Of a DNA stretch of 64,000 nucleotides, positions 50,281 to 61,014 are shown piece after piece. The notes under the pieces are model-generated. The model did not search any database and had not been told where the DNA came from. It was given only the letters and a program-made list of their open reading frames with translations. A program made the position numbers and the translations under genes. Origin of the DNA: Agelaius tricolor (taxonomy: Eukaryota > Chordata > Aves > Passeriformes > Icteridae); contig JALJCS010000018.1 in the NCBI GenBank assembly GCA_023055355.1, positions 124,001 through 188,000 of the forward strand, given 5' to 3'. The stretch's first letter is position 1; every line of letters starts with the position of its first letter.

Positions 50281-50505
50281 TACTATTACGTAACCTTTTT
50301 GATTGACATTGGGGCTCAAATCTCTGCACTAACAAAAAAGGATGCCCAGAGGTGTGGAATTGTTCCAACTAAGAGACAATGCTGTGTTCTTAATGCTCTG
50401 GGAACTACAGAATCTATGAATGTTGCCTTAGCCAAACTGACGCTCCCTGGAAATGAGCATCAACTAGTCATCAAAATGGTAATTGGGAACATTCCAAATA
50501 ATTGA
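50281..50505 (+). pseudogene. pro: Retroviral protease remnant
   Basis: Aspartic protease. The active-site neighbourhood reads LIDIGAQISALT, with the catalytic Asp codon at 50305-50307, but the next residue is Ile where retroviral proteases have Thr or Ser (D-T/S-G). A TGA at 50503-50505 ends the frame, and the same frame continues directly into reverse transcriptase. The altered triad suggests that it would be inactive even without the stop. Confidence 0.8.
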
Positions 50506-51779
50506 TTAGGAATGGGTGTCCTTGCTGGGAGGCAGTGGGAAGACTCTGAGGGATTTCTGTGGTCTTTTGGCACACTGCCACTTAACATTAGGCTGCTTCA
50601 AACCGCACCCTCCCTACCCTATAATCAAACAACTCATGTAAAACAATACCCTCTACCTTCTGGTGCCAGAGAAGGTATCAAAGCGGTTCTACAGGACTTG
50701 AGAAACCAAGGGGTAATAATTCACACACATTCTCCTTTTAATTCACCGGTATGGCCAGTCTGAAAAGCCAGTGGAAAGTGGAGATTAACAGTAGATTTTC
50801 GCAGGCTTAATGCCAACACAGACCCTCTTACAGCACTGGTCCCAAACTTAGCTGAATTAATAACATCAATTCAAGAAAAGGCTCACTCAATCATGGCAAT
50901 GGCAACTATGGATGTCAAAGACATCTTCCTTATGATACCTATACAGCCAGAAGATATAGGGACCATTTTGCCTTCACATGGGAAAGGACGGCAATACACT
51001 TGCACTAGGCTTCCCCAAGGCTACAAACACTCCTCCACTTTGGCCCACCATGCTTTAGTTCAGGAATTAGAAAAAATACCCAAACCTGATCCTGCTGATC
51101 CTGTAGCTGATAATCAATACATTTAAGACACTCTGGGGTGGGGGGGCGGGGGGGGGGTGGTGGTGGTGGGGAGGCGGGGAAGGATGAAATAGAGGTAGTA
51201 GGGAAACATCAGCAGAAAATAATCTCTCACTTAAAAGGTCTTGGTTTGCAGATACCCGCAGAGAAAATTCAGAAACCTTCTCAGGAAGTGAAGATTTTGA
51301 GAATTTGGTGGAAAGGAGGCATGACATGTATTCCACCCGATACCCTAACCTCTTTAGATCAGTTTCAAAGGCCTGAATTGAGGAAAGATCTCCAGCAAGC
51401 TCTAGGACTATTAGTGTTCTGGAGAAAACACATCCCAGATTTCTCAATAATTGCTAGGCCGCTTTTTGACTTGCTGAGGAAAAGGATGAAATGGGATTGG
51501 ACTCCTTCTCAGGAAGAAGCATTGCAATTACTGATTTTTGAGGCAACAGCTCACCAAGCACTAGGCCCTATCCATCCCACAGATCCCTTTCAGGTGGAAT
51601 GGGGATTTGCCTCCTCAGGGCTATCAGTACACATTTGGCAGTGGGGTCCCGAGGGTCCAACGGGGCCTCTTGGTTTTTATTCCTGTGGTTTCAAAGATGC
51701 TGAGAAAAGATACACTACCTGGGAAAAGGGGTTGTTTGTAGTTAGCTTAGCTCTCCTAGAAGAGGAAAAAATTGCATGA
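50506..51779 (+). pseudogene. pol: Reverse transcriptase remnant
   Basis: RNA-dependent DNA polymerase. Fingers and palm lie in the frame that began with protease, with stops at 50761-50763 and 51124-51126. Visible motifs are the KWRLTVDFRRLN block (about 50776), the catalytic Asp block MDVKDIFLMIP (about 50908) and LPQGYKHSS (about 51009). At the Y-x-D-D position the sequence is Tyr-Ile-stop-Asp, so a catalytic aspartate codon is lost. A G-rich run at 51135-51179 follows, after which thumb and connection regions (HIPDFSIIARPLFDLLRKRM) continue in a different frame to a TGA at 51777-51779. The expanded G-run is the likely site of the frameshift. Confidence 0.9.
51135..51179 (+). repeat. G-rich run within RT
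   Basis: About 45 bases with only a few non-G positions, including runs of seven and ten G and several GGT units. It lies ten bases after the destroyed Y-x-D-D position and coincides with the frame change. It has the sequence pattern of a G-quadruplex former. Confidence 0.85.
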
Positions 51780-52649
51780 CAAGAGCTTTCTGTATTAAGA
51801 AGCCCTTTCAAAGTTATCAAAATCGTCACTAATGGGAGCCCCACCCCTCCCCCCCACCCTGACGGGGTAGCCCAAAGGGCCTCAGTTAGGAAATGGTATG
51901 CTCAGATGGAAGGCTATTGTAATACCGTCTCACTAACGGAAGATGCTGCTAAAAATCTAACAATCCAAGGCACTGAGAGCCTGGTTAGCAGCCAAGATGA
52001 ATCTGCCTCTGTAATCAAAGCTGCCCTTCCTTTCTCCCCCGAACAAGCAGCAAGTTCTTGGTTCACAGATGCCTCTGCAAAACGGGAAGGGAAGGTATGG
52101 AGATCTAGAACAGCTGTCTTACACAATTCATTTGGTGAAAGAATCATTACCGAAGGGGAAGGCAGCGCTCAGGCTGGGGAACTCATAGCTGTTTGGAGTG
52201 TTTTCCGATGTGAGGCACAGAACATTTCTCTTGCCTGCATTTACACCGACTCTTACGCAGTGTACAAAGGTTGTACCGAGTGGCTTCCTTTCTGGCAGCA
52301 AAATGATTGGGAAGTTCACAGAATTCCAGTGTGGCAAAAGGAAACGGGGCAAGAAATTTTAGATGTTGCAAGCCAAGGAAATGTTGCTATTGGTTGGGTA
52401 GCTTCTCAGCAAACAGATGGAAATCCAGCAGGAGAGTGGAAGAATAGAGCTGATGAACTAGCAAGGCTCAGCCCCCTGAAAAAGGAACTCATTCCTGAGG
52501 ACTGGGATCAACTATTAGAATGGCTGCATGGAAAAAGACAGCACACAGGTGCGAAAGATTTGTACAAAGAAGCTCATGCTCGTGGTTGGCTGGTTACCAG
52601 GGAAATGTGTAAAACATGCGTATCAGCCTGCGAGCAATGTCACAGGTGA
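51780..52649 (+). pseudogene. pol: RNase H remnant with intact active-site residues
   Basis: Degrades the RNA strand of RNA-DNA hybrids during reverse transcription. It lies in the same frame as the RT connection piece, after the stop at 51777. All four acidic residues expected of the family are present: Asp in WFTDAS (52068), Glu in AGELIAV (52179), Asp in IYTDSYA (52248) and Asp in NRADELA (52452). The following residues (RQHTGAKDLYKEAHARG and CKTCVSACEQC) belong to the His/Cys zinc-binding start of integrase. The frame closes with TGA at 52647-52649. Confidence 0.9.
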
Positions 52650-53506
52650 CTGGAGAGACATCCTTGAGAAGATGACCCTCTGCATTTAAGAAAGGGTAAA
52701 GGCTTATGGGACGCGTGGCAGGTAGACTATATTGGCCCCTTTAAGAAGTCAGGAGGTAAACACTTTGTGCTAGTAGGAGTAGAAATTGTATCTGGGTTGG
52801 TTCAAGCTGATGCTTTGAAAAGAGCTACAGGTGATAATGCGGTTAAAGCTTTGCAGGGGTGGTTTGGAACTTTCCCAAAGCCACAGGAAATTCAATCTGA
52901 TCACAGGTCCCACTTCACTGCTAGAGGTGTACAGCATTGGGCAAAAGGTGAAGGAATTAAGCGGTCTTTCCACACCCCTTTCCACTACCCTCAAGCTAAG
53001 GGGATCTTAGAAAGGACCAAGGGTTTTTGAAAGGACTTCTGAAGCCCCAGGAGGGAAATTGGGACGTTCGGTTATGGGAAGCTGTTAAAAGAATGAACAG
53101 TAGATGGGGGGGGAATGGATGTCCCAAAATCACTGCCTTTTGCCCAACAGCTCTAAGCATCGTTCCCTTACTACAACGACCTGACGATTCAAAAAGTCCA
53201 GCACATTACCCTGGACAACCTGTTCTGGTGGACCTCCCTACTGTAGGGGAAGTAGCACTAGTGCTGAAAACCCCTCTGAAGAAATATGCATGGGTAGCCT
53301 CTGATGCTCTAGGGAAAGAGCATTGGATAAATACATGCTGGATAATCCTATCCATTTTAACTCTTTTCTGCCCCTCAGTGGAAGGATTTCTGTTGTTTTT
53401 ACTTTTACAGAAGAACCCTGAGGAACATGAAAATCATCTGAACCATGATAACACTGGTGATGCTTTTCTGCATCCTACCACAATTCCATGGACAGGATCC
53501 TGCTGA
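52650..53506 (+). pseudogene. pol: Integrase core and C-terminal domain remnant
   Basis: Catalyses strand transfer of proviral DNA. The core is in the same frame as RNase H, with stops at 52665-52667 and 53028-53030. The three catalytic acids are visible: Asp in WQVDYIGP (52725), Asp in IQSDHRSHF (52899) and Glu in GILERTKG (53010). The last two have 36 residues between them, one more than usual. The neighbourhood after the second Asp (His-Arg) departs from the common Asn-Gly. A frameshift near 53030 moves the C-terminal domain (GQPVLVDLPTVGEVALVLKT and GKEHWINTCW) into another frame ending at 53506. It overlaps the start of env. Confidence 0.9.
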
Positions 53507-54822
53507 GTGGTTGTGGTCTGAAGCTACCCTCCATCCCACTAATGTTCTAGGAGCGTAGCCCAAGGGTGGCCACCCAAACCTAGAGCCTATAGTGCTGCAT
53601 GACCCCCAGGTATATGGTCCAAGTGAGTGGGGATGGGATCAGAAGGACTGGACTAGAGCCCTAACTGGAACAATTGGTGAGTCGATTGTGGAAGCATGCA
53701 GAAAAATGGAAGGATCTCTCTATGAGAAATCCACCTCCATCACAGTTGCCGGAAATTTTATGGAACCAGATGGGAAAAATGATTGGGATATCCCTTCAGC
53801 GAGACTGTGTCCTACAAACAAGTGGGAGTGTGCCAAACAAATTCCCCTTACTCTGTGTTGCTGCCAGGAGTATGTTGGTAATTACACTCTAGGTCGCAAA
53901 ACGAACAATGTTGCAAGTACAAAGGATTGTAAAAATGAACCAATTGATTGCTGGCATAATTTGACGTTAACTAAACCGACTTAAGTGACATGCCGCTGGC
54001 AAAATAACTTGACCAACCTGTTAGGTTGAAAAGGCTTAGCTCATAAATTTAAGATAGACGCTATTACAAAACCCACGCTGAGTACCGTAGTTACATCCCA
54101 GTGGAATAGACGGGACTGAGAGCACGAAGCCCACACTGAGCACCATAGTTACACCCCAATGGGTAGAAGGGACTGAGAGCACAAAGCTGACATTGAGTAC
54201 AGTAGTTACATCCTAGTGGGCAGAAGGGACTGAGAGTCCCCTTAGTCAATGTGGCCTTGGTCCCAAGCTTTTGTTCACTTGGCAGGTATGGGAAAAACAA
54301 AAAGCCTGGCAGCTTCAAGGGGGAGTGGGAGAAGGAATTAGCCGAAGGATTTGTGGAACTGCTTATAGCAAAGCAATCTCCATCAGTGTTTTGACAGATC
54401 AGACAAATAAGCGTGAACAGGTTTGTACGCCCCCAAGCGTACAAGACTGTTGGCACAATTTTACATTAACACAAACTGCAGAAGTAGTTTGTCTTTGGTC
54501 CAAAACTAGTGAAGGCTTTTCTTATAAGTTGATAATAAATGGTATGAACCAACCTTCTACTACCACCACTCCAGCCCAAGCACCGCTTATGCTTAGCCTG
54601 AGAAGTTTTGAAATTGGACCATATATAATCAGGAAAACTGGTCAACAACACATATTGTTCAATCTGGCACGGTCTCTTAAACAAGTCAAATTGCTGATGA
54701 TGCAAAACAATGTCTCAGAAATTCAGCCGGCCTGTTTGCCTTTTTTGCGGACTTCCTTTGAGGGTTGGACCACCTGGCTGCAAAAACAGAAAGTCCGTTT
54801 TTTCTTTAAAAACAGACACTAA
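53427..54822 (+). pseudogene. env: env surface subunit (SU) remnant
   Basis: Envelope glycoprotein SU remnant that overlaps the end of integrase. A start at 53427 (second Met at 53445) is followed by a hydrophobic stretch typical of a signal peptide (MITLVMLFCIL). The frame has stops at 53439-53441 and 53556-53558 and runs to 53984. It carries several Cys residues and N-linked sites (NYT, NLT). A 57-bp tandem repeat then interrupts it at 54069-54239. A further piece at 54271-54822 has an NFT site and a Cys-rich start and ends just before a segment like a fusion peptide (about 54830-54893, other stops present). The repeat and the stops show that it cannot make a full protein. Confidence 0.85.
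54069..54239 (+). repeat. 57-bp tandem repeat in env, three units
   Basis: Three units start near 54069, 54126 and 54183, each containing TGAG(T/C)AC, (T)AGTTACA and GGGACTGAGAG. Spacing is 57-58 bp. Each unit has several differences from the next. Confidence 0.9.
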
Positions 54823-55750
54823 GAGACATAACCGGTGTTTTGGGAACAGGTTTTGGAATTCTAAATAGTATTGATTCTGAAGTACACTAATGGATAAATT
54901 GGCTGCCACAAAATGGTTAGAGATTTGACCAAATTAAAACAACCACTGCAATCATCCTTATTGGCTTTGGGAACACAGCAGTGCTTGCTATCAAACATAT
55001 TACCAGCTTGGGAAAAGGTAAATGTAAGTGATCACAAATTGGTAGACTGATGCACTCGGTGCTACACAAAACAACCTTTCTTTGGCTCTTAGCTGTATCC
55101 GGGCACAATTGTCGATGCAGTCAGTTGCTGCCTCAATGATAAGAGAAGGTGAAGGCAATTTTCCTGCTGAAATTCAGAAAAGAATTTGGGACAGTGCCAC
55201 TGATTTTGAAAGAGAATTCCAGTCCTGGTGGAACTTGGTGAATTTTACTTATCACCCCATTACAAACACAGCCACAGCTCTTGTGTTAACCGTACGCAAT
55301 GCCTCAGTGCATTTGAGATTTCCTATTATTGCATTAGGGCTAAATCATGATGGAGCTATTCCCAATCTTTCTGAACATAGACAATGGGCCCATCAAACTG
55401 GTAAAAAATGGCAACATGTTAATTTGGAATCTTCTATTGTCCGAGAACTAGGCTTCATCTGTGAAAGTAATGCAATTACAGCTCAGGATGTTTGTTTGGA
55501 CACAGAACAAAATATCTGTCATTTTGAAATTCATCCTAACGAGACTTTTGAAACAGTCCTTAAATATATAGGCAATGGGTGTGGGTGCTTTAGAACTGCT
55601 TGTGATACGGTATTTGTAGAAAATGCAGTAGTGGATAGTAAAAATCATTCAAATTGTTGTGCTTGTAACTTTACAAAATTGAGGGATGTGATTTTTCTTC
55701 AGAAGCTCCAGTTACCTCCCACTACCTTTTTCAATCCAATTAAAGACTGA
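54823..55750 (+). pseudogene. env: env transmembrane subunit (TM) remnant, first part
   Basis: TM remnant. Around 54830-54893 a stretch containing ITGVLGTGFGILNS looks like the fusion-peptide region after the SU/TM cleavage site. A long open frame at 55082-55750 contains IWDSATDFEREFQSWWNL, several N-linked sites (NFT, NAS, NET, NHS) and a Cys-rich part (GNGCGCFRTAC and SNCCACNF). It ends at TGA 55748-55750, eleven bases before the target copy of an inserted LTR. The final ectodomain and membrane segment lie beyond that LTR. Confidence 0.85.
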
Positions 55751-55765
55751 TTCACAAACTATTAC

Positions 55766-56436
55766 TGTCCTAGGGTGACGTTATGATGCTTGTATCCCCA
55801 TCCGTGTGTTCTGTTGATGCTGGCTATCATGTTCTGTGCCTTCAAGACTGGCTGTGAAGAGCAAATGTTTTGTTTTGGTTTTGCTATCAGCCGCTCCCCC
55901 ACAGCTGGCGCGACACAGAGACAGGGCAGTACATGGGTGCTGCTTTTGCTTTTTGCTTTGCTTTTCGCTTTGCTCTTGCTTCGGCTTTGCTCCTGCTTTG
56001 CTCTTGCTTTTTTGCTCCTGCTCATTAGTTAGTTTAGCTAAGCAGTCCAAATTTTCCCTGGACTGTTTCTCCTTTCCCTTCTTTGGACCTACTCGGACCT
56101 GCTCCGGACTGGGACCTGGGAAACACCGAGAGTTTGCACCTTGTGGCCAAGGTGCAGCAGCTACCCCAGCACAGGACAGACTGATAACAGAGCGAGCACT
56201 CCCAAGAGAGACTTTCTGAAGTTGTCTACTTTTTCAGAGCGGTGAAAGAGTGGTGCCATCTGGTATTGTTCCTTTTGTGTGCTGCGGGGTGCTTTGCCTG
56301 TTACAGAAACAGGTTCTTTCCACTTGTTTCCAAGGAATCCTTCCCGCCCTGGTTGGGGGGAGGGGCGGTGTGGGTTTGTTTTCTGGAGGGTCCACCTTTT
56401 GGAGGTTTTCTCCCAAATTTGCCCGAAACCAGGACA
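55766..56436 (+). mobile_element. Solo LTR inside env, family A, short form
   Basis: A 671-bp element, TGTCCTAGGGTGACG...GAAACCAGGACA. Flanks are ATTAC (55761-55765) and TTTAC (56437-56441), four of five matching. It is the same family as 29131-29731 but on the plus strand. CTTTTGC-like simple repeats lie at about 55940-56028. The AATAAA seen in the other short copy is degraded here (TACAGAAA at about 56303). Confidence 0.9.
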
Positions 56437-56725
56437 TTTACCTACTCCCATTGGGATGAACATTACTTTGGTAAAGCAATCTTTGCTTCATCAGGACTTC
56501 ATTGAAATATTGGAGAAGATCAAGAAGAATAGACAGAAAGCACTGGTAACTGTTCATCACAATGTGAAAGAAATACGCCATGTCATAGAGAGAGTAAGAA
56601 AAGATGCTGAACACAGGTGGTAGGATACTCTTTTTGGGTGGTCACCTACTGCCACAAGAGTCCTGAACAGTATGTGTCATCCCATCATTGCCCTTTTGCG
56701 TTTTGTTTTGATTGGGGTTTTTTAA
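56437..56725 (+). pseudogene. env: env TM remnant, C-terminal part after inserted LTR
   Basis: Resumption of env beyond the inserted LTR. The open frame contains a basic, helical stretch (QSLLHQDFIEILEKIKKN) followed by HVIERVRKDAEH. A TAG at 56621-56623 interrupts it. The same frame continues through FGWSPTATRVLNSM and a hydrophobic end (PIIALLRFVLIGVF) to TAA at 56723-56725. That W-S-P-T-A block just before a membrane segment is the usual TM pre-membrane context. The second half of this piece equals window positions 1-61. Confidence 0.85.
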
Positions 56726-57259
56726 TCAGCAATCTTACTCATTATGAATTGGAGAATGATGAAAGAGTTAACAAAATTGATGTCTGTAATTAATGCACAC
56801 AACTTGGCTGATGTCCTTTTCACTGTGGCCATCTCCAAGACTATTGACACAAGGCGACTATAAATGAGAGGATGTGTTTTGAAATCGTCTTCAATTTTCT
56901 TTGAAGATTATAAGAAAATTACTTTTGATTTTTGGTGAATTGTTTTGAAAAAAAATATTTTAAATGAACTGTTGTTAATTTGTTTATTGCTTTATTGCCT
57001 TTGATTATTTGTGATTAGTTTCAGATATTTGAAAAAAATGTTTCAAAATAATATGGTTTAAATTACTGTTATTATATTTGTTTCTTGTTTCCTTACCCCC
57101 GCCTTTTTTTATCTTTTCTTGTCCTTCCCTTCTCTCTCTCTGTCTGACATATTGTCTCTGCTTTCCAGGATATGCTACCAATGTGCGACAAGTATACAAC
57201 AATAGTACAGAACACTGCTGATGAAGACCCTTTGAAGCCTGTCGTGAGTCACCAGGTGC
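56726..57259 (+). other. Spacer between env stop and 3' LTR
   Basis: Same as 62-596, with scattered substitutions and one fewer A in a run. No clear polypurine tract lies before the LTR. Confidence 0.5.
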
Positions 57260-58245
57260 TGTGAGAGACGGTCTGAGGTTCCCCCCATTTGCCTCACGAC
57301 CGTCCACAGGACCGATATCAGGACCCTGAGGACCCCGATGGGAATTCTGGCCTGCCAGTAATGGATGAACACCAAAAATCCTGAGGCCCCTGAGCAGAAT
57401 TCTGGCCTGCCAAGTGATTGTTCACAGCTGTGTCTTCAGTGACTGCTTCTAGCAGGGCCTGCCAAAGGGCGACCCAGCCTATATGCTTGCACCTGCTTCA
57501 TGACAATAGACCAGGAATTTTCCCACCTCTTGGCCAGATGAACTTGCTGGGGCAACTTGGTAGCCCCCCCATGGAAAATCCTTCCTCTGCTCCACTACCA
57601 CCGTGAGGCACCGAGGTTGAAGCCCCCCTACCAAGGACTGAGACTGAGACACCTGTAATTCTGATGCAGGGGTGCTGGCCTGACTGAAGCAGGATGCCTG
57701 CTGAGTGTTGCCTACAGATGTGCCTACAGGACCTAGACTGGTTTCCCCCAGAAAGCAGTCCTGAAACAGTGGGTCCCACTCACTGCTGATACTGACTTAT
57801 CCTGCTGAGAACATGGACTGTCTGTACCCGTCTTCAATACCTTTTTCCCCCTCAGCAATTTCAATAGACTTCTTCTTCTTGATTGTATCTGTTCCCCCTC
57901 AGCCATTTCAAGATTCTGTTTCCCCCCTCAGCAATGGACTATAATAGAACCTTGAGTTAACCAGGACTTTGAGACCTTCCCAACGTGACTAGGCAAACTC
58001 TATCGGCTGGACTAAGAGGACTTAGTCTCTCCATGTTTGGTAGCTATACTCCTCTCTCTTTCTCCCCCTCTTTTTTATTCTTTTCCTCTCCCTGATTCCT
58101 TTCAGGCATTTGCTGTGGTCATTCTATAAAGGTGCATTTGTTTGGATTGATACTGCAATCCCCTTTCCAGGTTGTCTGTTGCACTCCCAGATCAGTTAAC
58201 CAACCAACCAGTTAACCAACCCGTTGGTATGAGCGGATGGTGACA
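57260..58245 (+). mobile_element. 3' LTR of provirus, family C
   Basis: A 986-bp LTR, TGTGAGAGAC...GGTGACA, with a TATA-like CTATAAAGG at about 58124. It lacks the solo LTR present in the 5' LTR and so shows the empty insertion site. It is followed by ATACC, the right target copy. Near its start (about 57308-57322) it differs from both other copies (CCGATATCAGG in place of CAGACACTGGG). Confidence 0.9.
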
Positions 58246-59936
58246 ATACCTTCTTTCAAGCTGAAATTGGTTCTAGTCCATATAAGCACACTGGTAGGTA
58301 AAAGTAGACTCTAAAAGATAACATTCAAAACGTATTTCCCTTGTCTTCCCATTAAAGCAAGTGAAGAAAGCAGACAGGAGATCTTCACATAACATGCTAT
58401 GCAAATTGAAAAGATTCTGTCCTTATTTGAAGCAACTGAGGAACTCACACAATGAAATACAGTTCAGACAGATGGAAGGGTCACAGATGATGTCAAATCT
58501 GTACTTCCAATGTTTGAATGAAGCAAGATTTCTTGAAGTACAATCCTATACAATGAAGGTGAGTTTGCAGAAGCAATTGAACTGGCTCTGTTTTCTAAAC
58601 ACAATGTTTTCTAAGTAACTGAGGATTCAGGAAGGCAGCCTTGGAATTTAAAGGATTTAGAAACATACAAATACCAAGACTGGCAGTTCATTAGCTTTAA
58701 CAGTCTCTTCAAATCAGATCTATTTTTAACTTCTTCTTGTAGTAGGTCTGAAGACATTGGGAACGATGCAATAAAACAAAACAAACAACAAACCAAAACA
58801 AAACCAAAACAGCTTTCTCAAAAAGCTTGGAGAAACCAGAGAAATTATGATTTTTAGGGGTTAAGTAGTCCTTTAAAAGTTGTCTCTGGGAAAAGAGATA
58901 AAAAACCACTAATTGACTGGGGAGTATATTCCAAACCTGTACTGAAGCATGTAAGGGACAAGAGCCGGTAATAAAACTACTATGCTGGGTTCATCTGTTA
59001 AAAGCATTCCAGAATGGTTGAAATTATCAATCACATAATGTGGGATTAAAAAAAAAAAAAAAGAAAAAAAGAAAAAAGAAGAAAACATAGAGAAAAAAAT
59101 ATTTTGAACATGTTTTCCCATTCCCAGATGGCATAACAACTTTATTTCATTTTGTTCCTAAGACTGATTAATAGCTTATGAAGTGTTTTACAATTGAGAG
59201 TGAGAGTGTTCTCACTAACCGTACAATTTGGATGGATCTCTTTTACTTTGCACAGCAGCAGATACGGTTTAGCACTCCACAGTTCAGTCCCTGAAAGTGA
59301 ATGGGTGTGGCAGATTTAACCTAACTAGCCAGTCCACCAGAATGCTTAATTATCTTGGAAAATGCTTTGCTCTATCTCATTGTCTGGACATGTCTCTCTA
59401 GCTCCGCTTTGAGCTCCTTGATCTTTCATCTACAGGATGAGATCCAATTTAGCTTAGCAAGGACACAGCCTTTCAAAACCACATCTTTTATCTTCTGCAT
59501 TCATCCAAGTACATTTCTACTGCAGGGAACCCTGTGGAAGATCCTAGTTGTTTTGTTTCTCAGATAGTTGTTGCATAAAAGAGCTCTTCTTTTAATTTTT
59601 TCCCTGCTAAAGGATAGGCTCTGTACTTAACTGATTGTGATGCCAACTCATTATCATCTATTCTTCAGTCGTACAGAGTAGGCAGCAAAGTTTTCTTCTG
59701 AAGACATTCATTTAATGAGAAATGCTGAAGGTCTGACTTTAGTTGCAAAGGCCACTGATTGACCGGTTGCAAAATTGTTAAGTCTAGTAAGAGCAGGAAA
59801 AGTGTGCTGTTGCTGTGCCTGTAAATGTCGTGTCAGCTGCTGTTGGGATAAAAAGCATGAGCATAAGAAAACATGGATAGAAAAGAAATTTGTTGTGATT
59901 TCTGCACAAGAGGAAGTATGAAGCACTTATTTCAGT
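58246..59936. other. Proviral right flank (second copy), no gene
   Basis: Same content as 1583-3267. The A-run at about 59048 contains extra AAAAG units compared with copy 1. Confidence 0.6.
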
Positions 59937-60121
59937 GGCTAAGACAGTATCATCATTGGGCCAGTTCTCTTCAACATCTTTTGAACAACCTGGACACAGC
60001 ACTTGAAGGAATATTAAGAAAGTTTGCCAAAGACACTAAATTGGGAGGAGCTGTGAACTAACTCCCTTGAGGGCACAGAGACCTTGCAGAGAGATCTTGC
60101 CAAATAGGAGAGATGGGCAAT

Positions 60122-60695
60122 TATTGCTGGCCGGGAGTCTATGCACAAATCACAAAAGGGGCGGGACTGCTGGGGACGGCGTCTCAAGCTGGGTTTTTTC
60201 CAGCATCAGTCTCATTACATGGTGATGACAATGGGAAGCTGCCAGCAGCTCACGTCCCCAGCAGCAGACAAAGAACTTAATGTTACAACTGACTTGAAAA
60301 GTTTTTTGACCAATCCCACAAAGCAAAAGCATATTGACAGTACTACTTCTATTCAATCACTATAAACACATGTACCTGGGCTTAGAACAATGCTCGCTTC
60401 TTTCGAATAAAAGACCTGCTTGTAAGCCTTAAGATACAATGCACAGAGCTCCGTTATTAAGCTTAGAACTACCTAACATCGCGCTAGATATACTTTGCTG
60501 TAGCTTAGGGAGTTATTCTAGACAAGCATTAATACACAGACCATTGTTCCATTTGTCCTTACTTTTCTACTTCTCATCTAATTTTTCTGCTGACAAACCT
60601 TATGACTACTGCTTAGCTCCAATGACAGTTCTGCTGTCTCTGAGGCCTTCCTTTTGCAGCTTTCCCAAACCCCTCTGTTTTTGAGGATTCGCACA
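60122..60695 (+). mobile_element. Probable solo LTR inserted in CR1, family D (copy 2)
   Basis: Second copy of 3453-4026, with GGCAAT at 60116-60121 and 60696-60701. It keeps an intact AATAAA at about 60408, and TATA-like CACTATAAAC about 50 bp before it. Confidence 0.65.
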
Positions 60696-60949
60696 GGCAA
60701 TCACCAACCAGATGGAGTGGAACAAGGGCAAGTGCTGGATTCAGCACCTGCAACTGGGCAATCCTGGTGGGTGTATAGACTGGGGAGGGAGCAAGAGGCT
60801 GGGAGAAGCACTGCAGAAAGGGACCCAGGCTCCTGGCCAATGGCAAGCTGAATGTGCATCAGCAGTGCCCTGGCAGCCAGGAGGGCCAAGCCTGTCCTGG
60901 GGTGCATCAGGCACAGCATCACCAGCTGGGCAAGGGAGGGGATTGTCTT

Positions 60950-61014
60950 GCTCTGCTCTGCTCTGCTCTGCTCTGCTCTGCTCTGCTCTGCTCTTCTCTT
61001 CTCTGCTCTGCTCT
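60950..61014 (+). repeat. GCTCT microsatellite (copy 2)
   Basis: Thirteen units, one more than copy 1, and with fewer interrupting TCTTC variants. Confidence 0.95.

Larger units (their letters stand above)
45526..58245 (+). mobile_element. Defective ERV provirus with two nested LTRs
   Basis: Order: 5' LTR, candidate primer-binding site, gag, protease, reverse transcriptase, RNase H, integrase, env, 3' LTR. The LTRs share both ends (TGTGAAAGAC or TGTGAGAGAC, and GTGACA). Flanks are ATACG on the left and ATACC on the right, four of five matching. Removing the two inserted solo LTRs with one copy each of their target duplications leaves about 10.8 kb. Every gene has stops or frameshifts. The RT words LPQGYKHSS and MDVKDIFLMIP and the env layout show a complete retrovirus. 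I would not go beyond 'avian ERV with a full env', since class assignment needs an RT phylogeny. Confidence 0.9.
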
